Shown: piece after piece, positions 1 to 9,719 of the stretch | Layout: the number at the start of each line of letters is the position of its first letter | Numbering within the stretch: position 1 is the stretch's first letter | DNA from: Ryuthela nishihirai | Taxonomy: Eukaryota > Arthropoda > Arachnida > Araneae > Heptathelidae | Assembly: GCA_038380435.1 (NCBI GenBank) | Contig: JAWZYU010000017.1 | Coordinates: forward strand, 25,357,283 to 25,421,282 | Direction of reading: 5' to 3' | Length of the DNA: 64,000 nucleotides | The notes under the pieces: model-generated | Seen by the model: only the letters and a program-made list of their open reading frames with translations | Told to the model about the DNA's origin: nothing | The model's database searches: none | Made by a program: the position numbers and the translations under genes

Positions 1-214
1 GCCGTCCGTCGGATGGGACGTTAAGCCGTGTTCCGTGCGCGGGAGAGCCACACCCTATGCACGCTAAAGAACACGCTGGATGGCCTTGACGGGAGGCTTG
101 TCTCCCAACAGCTGTCCAGCGGATCCCCTCCCCCAACCTTCGTGGGCCTTGCGACCTGGCCATTAAGCCCATTGTGTGCAAAAAAAAGTACCGCTCAGAG
201 GTAACACAATCCAA
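1..214 (+). mobile_element. SINE-A copy, cut by window start
   Basis: This is the 3' two thirds of a SINE-A element; the tRNA-like head lies before the window. It begins in the central core (GGATGGGACGTTAAGCCGTG), continues through GTTAAAGAACACGCTGGATG, and ends in the GCTCAGAGGTAA block followed by a CAACC-like tail. The core layout (GACGTTAA, then GTGCACGTTAAAGAAC about 40 bp later) resembles the deeply conserved metazoan SINE core known as Nin-DC; that equation is from memory and needs alignment. Confidence 0.9.
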
Positions 215-485
215 CTGTATGTCTGACATACAGTTACTCTTAGTTTCCGATAAAATTAGCAATACTTATATACAAAAACTAGACAGTTGCCAAAATGGTG
301 GCTCCTCTATACGATTGTACCACAGTTGAACAGCGAAGTGTCATATGTTTTTTATTATCAGGAGTCAAAAAAAGTGAACTGTACCGTAGAATGTGTGCGC
401 AATACGGTCACAGTTGTCTATGATAAAAAAAACTGTATACGTCACAAATGTCATTTTCGAAGTGTTCTATTCCTTCTAGGTTTTC
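215..485. other. anonymous spacer with SINE target site
   Basis: AT-rich sequence with no recognisable coding potential. Its last 14 bp (472-485, CCTTCTAGGTTTTC) are repeated at 742-755 and form the left target-site duplication of the next SINE-A copy. Confidence 0.6.
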
Positions 486-741
486 CCGATGGGCTTGGAA
501 AGGCCGCCGTCCGTCGGATGGGGCGTTAAGCCGTGGCCCCGTGTGCGGGAGAGCCATACACTGTGCACGTTAAAGAACACGCTGGATGGCCTTGACGGGA
601 GGCTACCATCTGTCTCCCAACAGCTGTTCTAGTGGGTCCCCTCCCCCAACCTTCTCTGAGCCTTCGGGGTCCATGTGACCTGGCCATTTAGCCCTTGGTG
701 TGCAAAAAAGTGCCGCTCAGAGGTAAAACAACCCAACCCAA
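486..741 (+). mobile_element. SINE-A, 5'-truncated, with 14-bp TSD
   Basis: The copy starts at GATGGGCTTGG in the middle of the element and runs to the CAACC tail. Perfect 14-bp direct repeats CCTTCTAGGTTTTC at 472-485 and 742-755 flank it exactly. The truncation therefore happened during integration rather than by later deletion, which is typical of LINE-driven target-primed reverse transcription. Confidence 0.92.
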
Positions 742-887
742 CCTTCTAGGTTTTCAACAGCGGGCCAAGACAAAGCACTTGTCTGAGATTAGAATAATCC
801 AGAAGTCTGTTGTGTTGCAGTTCCCAGGTTCGATTCCCCCTAACTTCTCACCCCCCCCCCTCCTTGCTCTTGGTCAAAAAAGGGACA

Positions 888-1102
888 CCGATGGGCTAGG
901 AAAGGCCACTGCCCATCGAATAGGATATTAAGCCATGGTTCCGTGTGCATGTCAAAGAAAACGCTGGATGGCCTTGATGGGAGCTGACCATCGGGTGCTG
1001 TTTCCTAAATCAACTCTGAGCCTTGGGGACCTTGTGACCTGGCCATTTAATCAATTGTATCCCAAATAGTGTTGCTCAGAGATAAAATAACCCAATCCAA
1101 TC
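888..1102 (+). mobile_element. SINE-A, old 5'-truncated copy
   Basis: It begins in the same mid-element region as the preceding copy (CCGATGGGCTAGGAAAGGCC) and is clearly more diverged, with internal deletions around the GTGCACGTTAAAGAAC core. It ends in AAAATAACCCAATCC. No clear TSD was found. Confidence 0.8.
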
Positions 1103-1168
1103 GCACAAAAGCGAAATATGTGAACACACCCATCCCTCGAAGGAAGGTTTCCTATTTGACTATTCAGT

Positions 1169-1552
1169 TGGGTTGTTTTACCTCTGAGAGGCACTTTTTT
1201 TGCACACCATGGGCTAAATGGCCAGGTCACAAAGACCCCTAAGGCTAAGAGATGGTTGGGAGAGGGGAACCACTGGAACAGTTGTTGGGAGACAGATGGT
1301 AGCCTTCCGTCAAGGCCATACTGCGTGTTTTTTTAACGTGCACAGGGTATGGATCTCCCATACACACGGGCCACGGCTTAACGTCCCATCCGAAGAACGG
1401 CGGCCTTTCCAAGCCCATCGGTGTCCCCTACTGACCGTGGGCAGGGCGGGGTATTTTGCGGAGATAAATCTTAACGTTTGCCCAGTTGGGACTCGAACCT
1501 GGGAATTGTAGATTATGAGCCTGGCGAGCTACCGAGTGGGCCACTCCCACCC
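1169..1552 (-). mobile_element. SINE-A, full length
   Basis: Full-length copy on the minus strand: tail GGGTTGTTTTACCTC on the left, tRNA-like head ending at 1552 on the right. The 11-bp TSD GACTATTCAGT lies at 1158-1168 and 1553-1563. Confidence 0.93.
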
Positions 1553-1563
1553 GACTATTCAGT

Positions 1564-2302
1564 GACACCTCCGAGATCTGATATATAGGGAAGCATGAAG
1601 AATTCTACTGACAAGAACAGAGGGGGAAAAATATATTTTAGAAAAATGCTAGACATGCTTCGTAAGACAATTTCTTAAGACTACTATAAAAGAAAGATAT
1701 CTTTCTACATGCAGATCTCCTCAGTCCAATTTACAGCAAACAACTGGTTCCTAAAGACTACGAGAATCCCTTGCAGATAGATTGAAGTCTGCTCTACTCG
1801 CAAGTCGAGCATTATTAGCGCAGTGGCTGTACCTCGAGTAGCCGTTTTAAGAAGCTCATCAACACAGATGAGAAGCGAACTCTTGCATTAACTTCCTCCC
1901 TTGATCCTCTAACTCTCTTCTTCCGCTCCCTAGCTTCGTTATCCCGCAGAAGCTCTACTTCACGTTGCCCTTAATTACTCCTAAGGGTTCTGGTTCGCCA
2001 TTGGCTGCGGTCGTTTGCAGGTCCCGATGTCTTCTTTCAAGGCAGAGGACGAATCTCACCATCACTCGTTTCTTTGGCGATCACCTTTTAGTTCTTTTTC
2101 CCTGATCCCAGTTATCACTTGTGCGGTCCACTCCCGAGACTCATTCGGAGGAGGGAATTGGCCTTCTTTCCTCCAAGGACGAGAGAGACAGAGGATCTGA
2201 CTACGGATGTTGTTAAGGTGAGTGCTGCTAGACAACCAACTGGGAAAAGGGCGGGACGAAATGACGGGGTGAAAAGGAGAATTTGTAGAAAAGTGGATTA
2301 TA
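1564..2302. other. anonymous 0.74-kb spacer
   Basis: No gene or repeat recognised. Short reading frames here (for example 2015-2200) have no recognisable motif and are not called. Confidence 0.5.
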
Positions 2303-2312
2303 GCGGGAAGTG

Positions 2313-2697
2313 TTGGGTTGTTTTACCTCTGAGCGGCACTTTTTTGCACACCATGGGCTAAATGGCCAGGTCACATGGACCCCGAAGGCTCAGAGAAGGT
2401 TGGGAGAGGGGACCCACTGGAACAGCTGTTGGGAGACAGATGGTAGCCTCCCGTCAAGGCCATCCAGCGTGTTCTTTAACGTGCACAGGGTATGGCTCTC
2501 CCGCACACGGGGCCACGGCCTAACGTCCCATCCGACGGACGGCGGCCTTTCGAAGCCCATCGGTGTCCCCTACTGACCGTGGGCAGGGCGGGGAATTTTG
2601 CGGAGATAAATCTCAACGCTGACCCAGCTGGGACTCGAACCTGGGAACTACAGATTACGAGCCTGGCGCGCTACCGACTGAGCCACCCCCACCCCTC
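2313..2697 (-). mobile_element. SINE-A, full length
   Basis: Young-looking full-length copy. The 10-bp TSD GCGGGAAGTG lies at 2303-2312 and 2698-2707. The tRNA-like head ends with the complement of GGTGGCTCAGTCGGTAG. Confidence 0.94.
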
Positions 2698-2821
2698 GCG
2701 GGAAGTGATTTCACTTTAAACATACACTTACCAAAAAAGAAAAACTGAAAGATTAATTAAGCCTACTACATTAAGTTTTTTTTTCTTCCAATTATCAAAG
2801 ATGTTATTTACTGTAAAGGTT

Positions 2822-3209
2822 AGGGGGGGGGGGGCTCAGTCGGTAGCGCGACAGGCTCGTAATCTGTAGTTCCCAGATTCGAGTCCTAGCTGGACCAGCG
2901 TTGGGATTATCTCCGCAAAACTCCCCACCCTACCCACGGTCAGTAGGGGATACCGATGGGCTTGGAAAGGCCGCCGTCCGTCGGATGGGACGTTAAGCCG
3001 TAGCCCAGTGTGCGGGAGAGCCACACCCTGTGCACGTTAAAGAACACGCTGGATGGCCTTGACGGGAGGCTATCATCTGTCTCCCAACAGCTGTTCCAGT
3101 GGGTCCCCTCCCCCATCCTTCTCTAAGCGTTCGGAGTCCTTGTGATCTGGCCATTTAGCCCATGGTGTGCAAAAAAGTGCCGCTCAGAGGTAAAACAACC
3201 CAACCTTTT
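2822..3209 (+). mobile_element. SINE-A, full length
   Basis: It starts in a G-run before GGCTCAGTCGGTAGCGCG. TSD TAAAGGTT lies at 2814-2821 and 3210-3217. The tail is AAAACAACCCAACC. Confidence 0.9.
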
Positions 3210-3217
3210 AAAGGTTG

Positions 3218-3304
3218 GTTAAATCGTTTTATCTGCGAGAGACACTTTTTTGCACGCAACAGGCAAAATGGCCAGGTCACAAGGACCCCGAAGTCTCAGA
3301 GTAG
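3218..3304 (-). mobile_element. SINE-A tail fragment
   Basis: About 85 bp of the SINE-A 3' end (TTTTATCTGCGAGAGACAC through GGACCCCGAAGTCTCAGAG), diverged, directly abutting the next copy. It may be the tail of the old copy at 3703-4018, separated by insertion of the 3305-3688 copy. Confidence 0.75.
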
Positions 3305-3688
3305 ATTGGGTTGTTTTACCTCTGAGCGGCACTTTTTTGCACACCATGGGCTAAATGGACAGGTCACATGGACCCCGAAGGCTCAGAGAAGGTTGGGGGA
3401 GGGGACCCACTGGAACAGCTGTTGGGAGACAGATGGTAGCCTCCCGTCAAGACCATCTAGCGTGTTCTTTAACGTGCACAGGGTATGGCTCTCCCGCACA
3501 CGGGGCCACGGCCTAACGTCCCATCCGACGGACGGTGGCCTTTCCAAGCCCATCGGTGTCCCCTACTGACCGTGGGCAGGGCGGGGAATTTTGCGGAGAT
3601 AAATTTCAACGCTGACCCAGCTGGGACTCGAACCTGGGAACTACAGATTACGAGCCTAACGCGCTACCGAGTGAGTCACCCCCACCCT
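3305..3688 (-). mobile_element. SINE-A, full length
   Basis: Complete copy from the tail TTGGGTTGTTTTACCTC to the tRNA-like head near 3688. It sits between two old minus-strand SINE-A pieces, consistent with insertion into an older SINE. Confidence 0.9.
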
Positions 3689-3702
3689 GTTCTGCGTTCA
3701 AG

Positions 3703-4018
3703 GTTATTGGCTAAATCGCCAGATCACAAGGATCCCGAAGGAACAGAGAAGGTTTGGGTGAAGGATCCACTGGACAGCTCTTAGGAGACAGATGGTAGAA
3801 TCCCGTCAAGCCATCCAGCGTCTTTTAATGTGCTTGGGGTATGACTCTCTGCACACGGTGATCCAACTCACGGTCGCCTTTCCAAGCCCATCGGTGTCTT
3901 CTACTGGCCGAGAGCAGGCGAGATGTTTTGTGGAGATATATCTCAACCTGGCCCAGGTGGGACTCGAATCAGGGAACTACAGATTACGAGCCTGGCGCGC
4001 TGTCGACTGAGCCACCCC
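3703..4018 (-). mobile_element. SINE-A, old diverged copy
   Basis: Diverged copy lacking the extreme tail. It keeps the head complement (GCTGTCGACTGAGCCACCCC) and the ACTGGACAGCTCTTAGGAG block. Confidence 0.8.
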
Positions 4019-4035
4019 CTCGTGTTCAGGAATGT

Positions 4036-4109
4036 CATATCCTTTGCACGTTAAAGAACACGCTGGATGGCATTGAAGGGAGGTTTTTTTCTCCTAACAG
4101 CTGTTGAAA
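4036..4109 (+). mobile_element. SINE-A core fragment
   Basis: Contains TTGCACGTTAAAGAACACGC and the following GGATGGCATTGAAGGGAGG, ending at CTAACAGCTGTTG. No head or tail. Confidence 0.75.
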
Positions 4110-4124
4110 TCGCTTTCATGGAGA

Positions 4125-4314
4125 GGGGCGGGGTTGGCTCAGTCGGTAGCGTGCCAGGCTCGTAATCTGCAGTTCCCAGGTTAGAGTCTCAGCTGGGTCA
4201 CCATTGAGACTTATCTCCGCAAAACTCCCCGCCCTTCTCGCGGTCAGTAGGGGACACCGATCTGCTTGGAAAGGCCGCCGTCCGTCAGATGAGACGTCAA
4301 GCCGTGGCCACGTG
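4125..4314 (+). mobile_element. SINE-A 5' half, interrupted by a LINE
   Basis: Head and first half of a SINE-A, from GGGGCGGGGTTGGCTCAGTC to AAGCCGTGGCCACGTG, where LINE sequence begins. The fragment at 6039-6118 resumes at almost the next SINE position (TGTGCACGTTAAAG), so the two are probably one original copy. Confidence 0.88.
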
Positions 4315-5487
4315 GTTGGTTGGTTGGTTGGGGTTTAATGGCGCATCGGCAACAAGGCCATAATGCGCCAAACAAAAGACAATATAAAAGATAAAAGACA
4401 TAGAACCCCGCAACCAAAAGTTAAAATATATTTTCAGCATTGTATAGTGGTAAAACAAAAAACAAGTGTATATCAACAGAGTAAAACAACTGTAGAAATA
4501 TTAAATAAAATAATCCCAGGTGTAAGAGACCTGGGGTAAATAATGCACAAAGTTAGGGTAAAATCAAATTCGAATAAAATATCCTCAATATTTCAAAAAG
4601 GTAAAAACTGGAGATAAAATGCAATGATCAGATAAAAGATGTCCGAGTGTAAGAGGCTCGGACATAAAATCATGGAAATTAAAAATCATACGTCGTTCAA
4701 AGCGGGGCATGAAATTAAAATATGTTTGATTGTTAAAACGGTGTCACAAAACTCGCACTTAGGTACGTCGTCCGCCCGTAGAAGAAACGAATGAGTAAGA
4801 AACGAATGACCTAAGCGGAGCCGAGCAAGTACAACTTCCTCCTTGCGATTCCTGCGGTAACAAGACTGCCATGGTTTGATGACAGGTTTGATCTCAAAGA
4901 GCTTGTTCGTAAGCTGTTCTGACCAAGATCTCTGCCACTGTGCCCAGAGCTCGATGGTAAAACGCTGCCGGAAATCCAGATAGGAAACCGGCAACGGAGA
5001 GTCGGACAGGGGCGTGGCTGACTTTCCAGCAGCGTCTGCCAAGTCATTGCCCCTAATCCCCACGTGACCGGGCACCCAACAGAAATGGATGGTGGTGGTG
5101 GCTGCCAGACGATGTAGTTGCTGGCGGATCTTAGTAAGAACTGGGTGAGGCCGATGCCTCACCGAGATCAAAGCCTGTAGCGAGCTAAGCGAGTCGGTAT
5201 AAAGCACACACCGACGATGCTTAGTCGCCACGTGGTCCAAGGCGAGGCTGATAGCGTGCAACTCTGCAGTGAAGATGGAACACTGCAGTGGGATCTGGTC
5301 TGCAATGATTACATCACAGCAGACCATGGCCGATCCCACTGAAGTGCCGGAGTTCGAGCCATCCGTAAAGACAGGCAAGAAGTCCGGGTGCTCAGCACGA
5401 TGGCTGGTAGAGTTGCCGGTACACACAGTCGGGTGTAAAGGCCTTCCCCGTCCTGCACAGTGAAAAATCACAGGAAGGGGAAACAGC
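4315..5487 (-). mobile_element. non-LTR retrotransposon (LINE) 3' end
   Basis: This is the 3' part of a minus-strand LINE: an RNase H-containing ORF end (4686-5489) followed by a roughly 370-bp 3' UTR. Read in LINE orientation the element ends GCGCCATTAAACCCCAACC and then CCAA repeats. RNase H plus a C-terminal CCHC-like zinc motif fits I/Jockey-group LINEs with an RNase H domain. The endonuclease and reverse transcriptase portions are absent, so the copy is 5'-truncated. It interrupts a SINE-A at 4314 and is joined upstream to the THAP-like chimera near 5488. Its short-repeat tail resembles the SINE-A tail. Confidence 0.85.
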
Positions 5488-5489
5488 AT
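4686..5489 (-). pseudogene. LINE ORF2 C-terminus: RNase H and zinc knuckle
   Basis: Open frame of about 267 codons, recognisable as the C-terminal part of a LINE polyprotein. The RNase H acidic residues are visible: Asp about 43 in FTDGSNSG, Glu about 76 in FTAELHAISLAL, Asp about 99 in VLYTDSLSSLQAL, and the final His/Asp region WVPGHVGIRGNDLADAAGK (His about 142, Asp about 149). A CEFCDTVLTIKHILISC motif (about 244-260) gives a Cys-x2-Cys-x7-His-x4-Cys zinc knuckle near the stop. RNase H would remove RNA from the RNA/DNA hybrid during retrotransposition. The first roughly 35 residues are not diagnostic, and the Met start is probably not a real start because the element is truncated. The frame is intact, so the copy is not very old. 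Confidence 0.88.
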
Positions 5490-5803
5490 GGAGGTAGGAA
5501 GATAAGAGGAGGAGCCCTAAGCACTTGAAAATGATGCTACGGCAGCCATGTTGTTCTATTCAAAACATTGATCAGTAGTTACTCACCTATACTAATTTTT
5601 GTCGACATTTGTATTTTGGCAGCCTGTTCAGCTTACGGCTGCACGAATCGCACAGTAAAACTGAGTTTAAGTAGGCTTGATTACAGCGGCAGACGGTTTG
5701 TTTTGAATGCAACAACATGGCTACCGCAATGCTGCGTAAGCATCATTTTCCTTCCACAGGGAAAGCGCGTTAGGGCGTCTCCTTATCTTCCTACCTCCAT
5801 GGG
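5488..5803. repeat. imperfect inverted repeat around a THAP-like exon
   Basis: The left arm (5488-5563) and the complement of the right arm (5700-5803) share CATGGAGGTAGGAAGATAA, AAAATGATGCT, AGCCATGTTGTT and ATTCAAAAC. Related single arms occur at 46883-46985 and 42643-42712. The loop carries the CSAYGCTNR coding stretch. The arms could be terminal repeats of a THAP-transposase (P-like) element, or duplicated 5' flanks of such genes. Confidence 0.65.
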
Positions 5804-5996
5804 AAACAGCGAGCCATGGTGGAAGTGGCTCAGTTGTCGACTGTGCAATGCTATCGAGACTGATGTTAATGTCTCTGAGGTAGCCTCGGACACGCAAACC
5901 AAAAGGACGAATGGCAGTCGGCCGATTTGTGTAAAGCATTTCCCACTTCGGACTGAAAATGCAGTCCCAACGTGGCCACGTGTGCGGAAGGGCAAA
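5622..5996 (+). pseudogene. THAP-domain-like fragment, rearranged
   Basis: The frame reads CSAYGCTNR near 5624-5650, the typical first Cys pair of a THAP zinc finger (C-x4-C-x-N). After an inverted-repeat segment it reads PICVKHF and ENAVPTWP (about 5920-5980), matching the THAP second Cys-x2-His pair and the terminal AVPTxF-like motif. The middle of the domain (FHRFP and following) is missing or replaced by inverted-repeat sequence. THAP domains are DNA-binding and occur in P-element-like transposases and derived host proteins. A satellite monomer (from 5996) is fused to the 3' end. I call it a non-functional chimera. Confidence 0.6.
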
Positions 5997-6036
5997 CGTA
6001 AAATATATTTGGATCACTTCTTCACACCTTTATGTC
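5996..6036 (-). repeat. stray monomer piece of the 82-bp satellite
   Basis: About 41 bp (AACGTAAAATATATTTGGAT through CTTCTTCACACCTTTATG) match, in inverted orientation, the unit of the tandem array that begins 1.35 kb downstream. The fragment is wedged between the THAP chimera and a SINE-A fragment. Confidence 0.88.
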
Positions 6037-6038
6037 GA

Positions 6039-6118
6039 TGTGCACGTTAAAGAACACACTGGATGGCCTTGACGAGAGGCTACCATCTGTCTCCCAATAG
6101 CTGTTCCAGTGGGTCCCC
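6039..6118 (+). mobile_element. SINE-A middle part, ends at a TIR element
   Basis: Runs from TGTGCACGTTAAAGAACACA to CAGTGGGTCCCC. It stops abruptly at GTCCCC (6113-6118). The same six bases begin the SINE-A fragment at 14798, suggesting one SINE split by the intervening 8.7 kb. Confidence 0.85.
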
Positions 6119-6175
6119 AGTAGTATGTCCTACTCCATGGCGTCGGAAGCAATTAAAAATGGCAGCCCAGAACTA
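6119..6175 (+). repeat. left terminal inverted repeat
   Basis: 57 bp starting AGTAGTATGTCCTACTCCAT. The first 31 bp match the complement of the right end with one mismatch; the similarity continues with small gaps to CCAGAACTA. Confidence 0.75.
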
Positions 6176-6970
6176 CGTCATCGCCCACGCTTTGATGGCG
6201 GTCATTGACCTCCCGTGCATAGGTCGGGGGGACACTTCCGGTCACATGTTAGAGAGGGCTTCATTTTTGAACTCCCCCAAAAAAGCCCCCCCCCCCACTT
6301 TGATGAATGTCTAGGGAGGGCTTCATTTTTTAACCCCCCATTTCCACCCCCTTTTCTACCTCCCAAGTTTTACTTGTGCTAGGTCATCACCACGCTTTGA
6401 TGCACACATCAAATCCCTAGGGAGGGCTTATTTTTGGACCCCCATTTCCCTGTATGTGGGAATTCTAGACTCGTGGCAACAGATTTTTCTCGAGTGTTGA
6501 TCCTACTTTGATGGTGACCTAGGGAGGACTTAATTTTTGGCATCCCCATTTCCAACCGTTGTATGAGACAACCTGGTTCACAGATTTTTCTCGACTGTTG
6601 ATACCGCTTCCGTGGCGTACGTTGACCCCTGTATGTGGCAGTTCTAGGCGACCTGGGGTACCCACACTTTGACTGCGTCCTAGGGAGGGTTTAATTTTTG
6701 AGCCCTCCTTTCCCCCCGCTGTATATTCTAGACGACCTGGACAACAGAATTTTCTCGAATGTTGACCCCACTTCGATGGAGGTCGTTGACCCGTGTATGA
6801 GTGAAACATCCTGGTTCACAGATTCTTCCTTGTGCTAGACTCCCACATTTTTTTGGCGTCGTCCCTTGAAAAGGCCCCCTAATCACCTTTCCATATCGCA
6901 GTATGGTGTTGCAATAGGAGTTCACATCCAGAAAAATGTCCGTTGTGTCAAAGGATGTCCGGTACACCAG
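6176..6970. repeat. GC-rich degenerate tandem repeat
   Basis: The phrase CTAGGGAGGGCTTCATTTTT followed by a C-rich run recurs near 6251, 6311, 6416, 6517 and 6679. It alternates with CAGATTTTTCTCGA and TGTATGTGGGAATTCTAGA blocks. Spacing is irregular (about 60-160 bp). Reading frames here are by-products of the repeat. Confidence 0.7.
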
Positions 6971-7389
6971 TTGACAGAAACAAGTTCACCCACACAGTCA
7001 GAAGTTTAAAAGGTCTCGAGGAGGGATCGAAATTTATAATGACCATTAAAAAGCCAAAGAATTTAAATACTAGAACATGGGAGCGTTAGCGGAATGTGTG
7101 TGGAAGTGGAATTATATATCGAGTGTGGAAGTGGAATTATATATTTCTAATAAACCTGTACGAGGGTTGTGGCGTGCAAAACAAAAAGATACATTCACGG
7201 TACCTAGAATAAAAAACTGTTTTTCGTTTGTGCAATATAAATATAATTTACCGGTCAAAATACGTGCAGCGCTCACTATTGGTAACGATATGCACAAATA
7301 CTATCATTTTAAATATTACGTTTAAGTGTAATATATTTCTATTCATATTTTACCGTACGTTTTAAAATATACTCACGATGTTTGTCATG

Positions 7390-8990
7390 GGTCACGATAT
7401 AGCGAACGACATAAAGGTGTGAAGAAGTGATCCAAATATATTTTACGTTTAAGTAAAACCGATCGTTTAAAAATATAGTCACGACGGACAACATAAAGGT
7501 GTGAAGAAGTGATCCAAATATATTTTATGTTTAAGTAAAACCGATCGTTTAAAAATATAGTCACGACGGACAACATAAAGGTGTGAAGAAGTGATCCAAA
7601 TATATTTTACGTTTAAGTAAAACCGATCGTTTAAAAATATAGTCACGACGGACAACATAAAGGTGTGAAGAAGTGATCCAAATATATTTTACGTTTAAGT
7701 AAAACCGATCGTTTAAAAATATAGTCACGACGGACAACATAAAGGTGTGAAGAAGTGATCCAAATATATTTTACGTTTAAGTAAAACCGATCGTTTAAAA
7801 ATATAGTCACGACGGACAATATAAAGGTGTGAAGAAGTGATCCAAATATATTTTACGTTTAAGTAAAACCGATCGTTTAAAAATATAGTCACGACGGACA
7901 ACATAAAGGTGTGAAGAAGTGATCCAAATATATTTTACGTTTAAGTAAAACCGATCGTTTAAAAATATAGTCACGACGGACAACATAAAGGTGTGAAGAA
8001 GTGATCCAAATATATTTTACGTTTAAGTAAAACCGATCGTTTAAAAATATAATCACGACGGACAACATAAAGGTGTGAAGAAGTGATCCAAATATATTTT
8101 ACGTTTAAGTAAAACCGATCGTTTAAAAATATAGTCACGACGGACAACATAAAGGTGTGAAGAAGTGATCCAAATATATTTTACTTTTAAGTAAAACCGA
8201 TCGTTTAAAAATATAGTCACGACGGGCAACATAAAGGTGTGAAGAAGTGATCCAAATATATTTTACGTTTAAGTAAAACCGATCGTTTAAAAATATAATC
8301 ACGACGGACAACATAAAGGTGTGAAGAAGTGATCCAAATATATTTTACGTTTAATAAAACCGATCGTTTAAAAATATAGTCACGACGGACAACATAAAGG
8401 TGTGAAGAAGTGATCCAAATATATTTTACGTTTAAGTAAAACCGATCGTTTAAAAATATAATCACGACGGACAACATAAAGGTGTGAAGAAGTGATCCAA
8501 ATATATTTTACGTTTAAGTAAAACCGATCGTTTAAAAATATAATCACGACGGACAACATAAAGGTGTGAAGAAGTGATCCAAATATATTTTACGTTTAAG
8601 TAAAACCGATCGTTTAAAAATATAGTCACGACGGACAACATAAAGGTGTGAAGAAGTGATCCAAATATATTTTACGTTTAAGTAAAACCGATCGTTTAAA
8701 AATATAATCACGACGGACAACATAAAGGTGTGAAGAAGTGATCCAAATATATTTTACGTTTAAGTAAAACCGATCGTTTAAAAATATAATCACGACGGAC
8801 AACATAAAGGTGTGAAGAAGTGATCCAAATATATTTTACGTTTAAGTAAAACCGATCGTTTAAAAATATAGTCACGACGGACAACATAAAGGTGTGAAGA
8901 AGTGATCCAAATATATTTTACGTTTAAGTAAAACCGATCGTTTAAAAATATAATCACGACGGACAACAAAGGTGTGAAAAAGTGAGTCAA
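7390..8990 (+). repeat. 82-bp satellite array, about 19 copies
   Basis: The unit contains GGTGTGAAGAAGTGATCCAA, ATATATTTTACGTTTAAGTA, AAACCGATCGTTTAAAAATA and the CACGACGGACAACATAAA junction. The period is exactly 82 bp between successive GTGAAGAAG motifs (7501, 7583 and so on). Copies are nearly identical, differing by single bases such as AATATAGTC versus AATATAATC. Edge copies are degraded (7390-7420 and 8960-9005). A stop-free frame spans several units in places, but this is a repeat artefact. Confidence 0.97.
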
Positions 8991-9163
8991 TATATTTACG
9001 AGTAAGTGTACGTTGTATATATGTCCTCGTATTACAGGTTGACTTAGGTTAAACAACACGACAAGAGTCACTGAATAAAAATATCCTCTCGGCCAGCATG
9101 TTTGTTTTCTAAAGAACTACATTTTGAAAATTTTCTGCATTAAACTACCAGTATAAGTAACAT

Positions 9164-9363
9164 GCCGTCCCGTGGCCGAGTGGTTAGCACGCTTGGCTAC
9201 TGATCTAAGGGACCTGGGTTCGAGCCCCGGTATTAGGCATGGATGTGTGTGTCGTTTTTCTGCTGAGGTCCTGCCATCCTCTCGGATCTCCTACTGTGGC
9301 ATATAAACTGTCAGACCTCTGTGGCAAGCAGCTGTTTGAGGGGGTATTTATTTATTTTTTATT
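9164..9363 (+). mobile_element. SINE-B, full length
   Basis: A second, unrelated tRNA-derived SINE. The head has GTGGCCGAGTGGTTAGCACG (A-box region) and CCTGGGTTCGAGCCCCGG (B-box region), like tRNAs with a GGCCGAGTGG D-arm. The body includes GTGGCATATAAACTGTCAG and GTGGCAAGCAGCTG, ending in a T-rich ATTTATTT tail. A perfect 9-bp TSD AAGTAACAT lies at 9155-9163 and 9364-9372. Confidence 0.92.
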
Positions 9364-9372
9364 AAGTAACAT

Positions 9373-9700
9373 AGATATTAAATGTTTCTGGATCACTACA
9401 AATTTTTTCTTTTCGTTTTATATTCAATGTGACGACTAATGTTTTCAATTTAAGTTATTTCTGTATGCAGATCTCACGGACGAACCTATTCTTGCGAGAC
9501 CTCAAAAGATTTTGCATGCTGTTAAACATTATCTGAAATAAAAATTATCTAAAGCAGAAACGCACTTAGGCGTTAACACCCTCGTTACGAAAGCTGAGGC
9601 CGAAATATACCTTCACGACGGGAATGGTGTGCTCTATCTTTTGAAAACCCTTGGAATCGTATCTTATACAAAAATTTAGACACCGAAGATGGTTCACCCC
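9373..9700. other. anonymous spacer
   Basis: AT-rich; nothing recognised. Confidence 0.5.
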
Positions 9701-9719
9701 AAGCGTGACACGGTCTCCG

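Noticed and set aside
2313..2697. tRNA genes at SINE-A and SINE-B heads
   Set aside because: A and B boxes are present, but the heads are fused to SINE bodies, repeat many times and lack a clean acceptor stem, so they are SINE promoters rather than tRNA genes.
2492..2719. Recurrent open frames of the type MALPHTGPRLNVPSDGR... on both strands across the window
   Set aside because: They coincide with SINE-A copies, appear in whatever frame the copy has, and break wherever a copy mutates. They are translations of a noncoding retroposon, not a protein family.
7390..9071. Coding frames of 60-93 codons through the 82-bp array
   Set aside because: The period 82 is not a multiple of 3, so frames arise only by chance between stops; the peptides are repeat artefacts.
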